Position numbers and translations under genes: made by a program
The notes under the pieces: generated by a model
Seen by the model: only the letters and a program-made list of their open reading frames with translations
Databases searched by the model: none
Told to the model about the DNA's origin: nothing
Shown: piece after piece, positions 6,152 to 8,371 of the stretch
Layout: each line of letters begins with the position of its first letter
Position numbering within the stretch: position 1 is the first letter of the stretch
Assembly (NCBI GenBank): GCA_024278155.1
Contig: JAJRTT010000345.1
Location: 1 to 8,371, forward strand
Source of the DNA: Bacteroidota bacterium
GTDB lineage: Bacteria > Bacteroidota > Bacteroidia > Bacteroidales > JAADJA01
Reading direction: 5' to 3'
DNA length: 8,371 nucleotides

Positions 6152-8371
6152 TCATTTAGGGACCTGGCAACGGTATGCGGCACTGGCTGATTTTGCCGGC
6201 ACCTGTCCGCCCATGTTCAGGTTTGGTTTCCAGTAGCTTGTTTCATCTGTACTTTGTGTAATCCCGCTCATATCAAAATCACCACTTAAATATCCTGTCT
6301 GATTGAGCTGGGGTTTCCAGACATTTGTTTCATCGGTACTTTGAATTATGCCATTTCCATCGCCATCACCGGATACCATTCCAAAATACCCACCGCCAAG
6401 GTCTTTGTAACCTTGATCGACCTGATAAGCTTTATTGATATCATCCCTGAAGTCCCAGGTATATGCAGCCCCATCACGTGTGACATTAGCGGAGGTCATT
6501 ACACCAAGGTGGTTTCGGTGCCAGATTACGACATATAGGTTATCGGTAATGGAAATATCGATCTGTAATTCGTTCTCGCCGTCCATTCCAACTATCCTTC
6601 CATCTTTTAAAAGGAAAGCGGCCTGTTGTGCCACCATTGTTGCGGCAGTTGCATTTTCGGGGCCACCGGGCGTTACCCTGTATTCTACCAAGACCCAGTC
6701 CACCACATCCACATTGGGAATTGCTGCCACGCTCTCCGTCCCGATATAGTTCCACGGGGAACCACCGTATGGGTGCGACAAAGGAATATATCCCCCAATA
6801 TTCAAGGCAGTTCCCATTTCATTGGTATCGAAGGGTCCTTCGAGCAGTACGGCAAGGTTTGCCAATAATCCACCGCCAACCGTTATATGCCGGGAATCAC
6901 CACCACCTGTCTGGCAATAATAATCGCCATACCAACTTTGCTGTACCGGAACGTTCCAGATAAGTATTTGGGAATTTTCACCACTAAAACCAGGGGAATC
7001 GAGGACTGCATTTTCATAATACCATTGATAGGGCGTTCCGAGTGGTTGGGCATCAAATTTGAACTGCCCCGAAATGGGCTGATGGTCGATGAGGAAAACA
7101 AACTGATCGGTGGTACCGTTCAGGTTTGTCCAGGTATTGGCCCATGTCCCATTGTTTACAATATCGCCCTGACAATAAATGTAAAGTTGATAATTGCTAT
7201 TGCGGATCTGCCCGTTATTGGTGATCCTTCCGCCCACGTTTAATGTTACATGATCATTTGAACGGTTTTGCAATATCCCGGAGTTTATTATATAACCATT
7301 GAAAACCACATTGTCATCCAAATGCACCTCCCCGCTCAGGATCACATTGGGTTCAAAAACAAGCAACCCAATATAAGCCCCGTCGTTCCCTTCGTATTCA
7401 AAATCCTCACCGGAAACAGTGCCATTGTAAAACCAACCGTCATATTGGCCATTTCCCCGGACCGAAAGCTTTTTGGCCGATGGCATCACAAGTTCGCCTC
7501 CTCCCAGATTTACATTGGTCCCGTAAAACAAGAGATCGCCATCGGAAATAACAAGCGACAAAGGATCGGTATTGGTAAAAGATGACGTTGAAATCGGTTT
7601 ATCGTTTATACACTCGATATGCTGATCGGCCGGGCCCGTCATATTCAGTGAATTGCAAGTCCAATCCCCATTGTTGATTACGGTTCCGGTTGCATTCACA
7701 TACAATTGGTAATTGGAATTTCTAATTAAACCATTGTTGGTCAAAAAACCATTTATCGTAAGGGTACTATTTTCACTTGTGCGCGTCTGCAAAGTATCTT
7801 CAACTATCGTATTTCCATTGAGTACCACACCTTCATCTACCCTTACAATTCCCTGTAATGTTATATCCTCTACTGAAATACCAGCCAAATAACCATCATT
7901 GTGCATATATAAGTTTTGATCATTGCCTATTAAAGTACCATCTATTAAATATCCTCCCAAAACTGAAAGGCTTGCACCCTTTGAATTATCCAATTCCAGG
8001 GCAACCCCATTCAAATCTATATTTGTATTATTAAAATTAAAATCTGTCATCACTGTAATAGCACCTGTTGTATCAGCCGCAACAAAGTTCAGTCCCGAAA
8101 ACCCACCCGTTCCGCCCTGTGATATTTCATGGGTGTTCAGGCTCATCATTTGGGTATAATAGTTCGACCAAACACCATTGTTTATTATGTTTCCATTACA
8201 CCTTAAATGAAAATTATAATTTGAATTCCTAATGGTATCATTGTTTGTAACATTTCCATCAATATAACACCAATTTATATTTTCATTGGTTTGATTCATC
8301 AATATTCCATTATTTACAGTTTCCCCCTTAAAAGTTACCGGGTCTTCCCTTATTATAACAGTCCCTTCGAG
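6152..8371 (-). CDS. Large surface or secreted repeat protein with Ig-like and dockerin-like C-terminal module (N-terminus beyond window)
   Basis: The frame is open from the right edge to the TGA at 6152, so 739 C-terminal residues are visible and the true start is outside. The TTG at 8302 is in the middle of a repeat and is not the start. Residues 1-171, 172-344 and 345-440 are copies of an approximately 172-residue unit marked by N-N-x-x-I-R-N-S-N-Y and I/V-N-N-G-x-W; the third copy stops halfway. Residues about 441-499 look like an Ig-like domain (Q-W-Y-Y, then W-Y-G-D-Y-Y-C). Residues about 501-663 match a module common at the C-termini of Bacteroidota surface proteins (L-L-E-G-P-F, P-W-N-Y-I-G-T-E-S-V-A-A-I-P-N, V-V-I-W-H-R-N-H-L-G). 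Two dockerin-like calcium loops follow. No canonical type IX sorting domain is seen. The N-N-G-rich repeats suggest a beta-helix adhesin or envelope protein; the function is unknown. Confidence 0.88.
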   Translation of the reverse strand, partial: LEGTVIIREDPVTFKGETVNNGILMNQTNENINWCYIDGNVTNNDTIRNSNYNFHLRCNGNIINNGVWSNYYTQMMSLNTHEISQGGTGGFSGLNFVAADTTGAITVMTDFNFNNTNIDLNGVALELDNSKGASLSVLGGYLIDGTLIGNDQNLYMHNDGYLAGISVEDITLQGIVRVDEGVVLNGNTIVEDTLQTRTSENSTLTINGFLTNNGLIRNSNYQLYVNATGTVINNGDWTCNSLNMTGPADQHIECINDKPISTSSFTNTDPLSLVISDGDLLFYGTNVNLGGGELVMPSAKKLSVRGNGQYDGWFYNGTVSGEDFEYEGNDGAYIGLLVFEPNVILSGEVHLDDNVVFNGYIINSGILQNRSNDHVTLNVGGRITNNGQIRNSNYQLYIYCQGDIVNNGTWANTWTNLNGTTDQFVFLIDHQPISGQFKFDAQPLGTPYQWYYENAVLDSPGFSGENSQILIWNVPVQQSWYGDYYCQTGGGDSRHITVGGGLLANLAVLLEGPFDTNEMGTALNIGGYIPLSHPYGGSPWNYIGTESVAAIPNVDVVDWVLVEYRVTPGGPENATAATMVAQQAAFLLKDGRIVGMDGENELQIDISITDNLYVVIWHRNHLGVMTSANVTRDGAAYTWDFRDDINKAYQVDQGYKDLGGGYFGMVSGDGDGNGIIQSTDETNVWKPQLNQTGYLSGDFDMSGITQSTDETSYWKPNLNMGGQVPAKSASAAYRCQVPK
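6212..6370 (-). repeat. Paired dockerin-like calcium-binding repeats
   Basis: Two tandem 29-residue units encode D-G-D-G-N-G-I-I-Q-S-T-D-E-T and D-F-D-M-S-G-I-T-Q-S-T-D-E-T, each followed by a W-K-P-x-L-N turn. The acidic residues at loop positions 1, 3 and 12, with N or S at 5 and G at 6, match the EF-hand-like loop of type I dockerins. Whether they bind a cohesin is not shown; in this phylum such pairs often end surface proteins with no known partner. Confidence 0.75.
7052..8371 (-). repeat. Three protein-level repeats of about 172 residues
   Basis: Copies run from 8371 to 7859 (first visible), 7858 to 7340, and 7339 to 7052 (first half only). Each opens with a strand pattern like L-x-G-x-V-x-x-D/E-x-x-V-x-F/L-x-G, then N-N-G/D-x-I-R-N-S-N-Y and N-N-G-x-W. 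The period is 171-173 residues. The copies are diverged in DNA, so they are old duplications. More copies are likely to the right. Confidence 0.8.

Noticed and set aside
5931..6236. Open frame of 101 codons on the plus strand
   Set aside because: It uses a TTG start inside the right arm of the inverted repeat, then runs antisense into the C-terminus of the large repeat protein; composition is not protein-like and no family is recognised.
6152..8302. Treating 8302 as the true start of the large minus-strand gene
   Set aside because: The frame continues open for 23 more codons to the edge, and those residues (LEGTVIIREDPVTFKGETV...) align with the beginning of the next two repeat units, so the gene extends beyond the window.
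6200..8371. CRISPR array or DNA-level tandem repeat
   Set aside because: The repeats are protein-level with long diverged periods and lie in one continuous reading frame; there are no short identical repeats with unique spacers.

Overview
The window looks like chromosomal DNA from a member of the Bacteroidota that uses the mevalonate pathway, of the kind seen in flavobacterial, cytophagal or saprospiral lineages. Four things point there: a PorP/SprF-type outer-membrane protein, start codons without Shine-Dalgarno sequences but with TAnnTTTG-type -7 promoter boxes, a class II HMG-CoA reductase followed by a 'GYDIA' GHMP kinase, and a giant repeat protein ending in the Ig-like plus dockerin-like C-terminal module typical of this phylum. 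I cannot name the genus.

Layout. Positions 1-785 (minus strand) hold the N-terminal part of a porP/sprF-like gene that runs off the left edge. A divergent intergenic region (786-1308) carries a good promoter for that gene, a -7 box for the next operon, and a 28-bp inverted repeat that could be an operator. Positions 1309-4672 (plus strand) are a three-gene operon with overlapping stop/start codons: HMG-CoA reductase, the GYDIA kinase (probable phosphomevalonate kinase) and diphosphomevalonate decarboxylase. After a 152-base gap with its own well-formed promoter comes a mevalonate kinase-like gene (4825-5796). The convergent gap 5797-6151 holds no convincing gene but two secondary-structure elements. 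Positions 6152-8371 (minus strand) are the C-terminal 739 residues of a large secreted or surface repeat protein whose N-terminus lies beyond the right edge.

How the genes work together. Reductase makes mevalonate from HMG-CoA. The two GHMP kinases phosphorylate it twice, and the decarboxylase yields isopentenyl diphosphate for menaquinone, carotenoid and undecaprenyl lipid synthesis. HMG-CoA synthase and IPP isomerase are not in the window and must be elsewhere. The flanking porP-like and repeat-protein genes have no evident link to isoprenoid synthesis.

I see no clear undescribed system. The points most worth a second look are the divergent kinases, the upstream palindrome, the 121-bp inverted-repeat element after the mevalonate kinase gene, and the internal repeat architecture and tail of the large surface protein.
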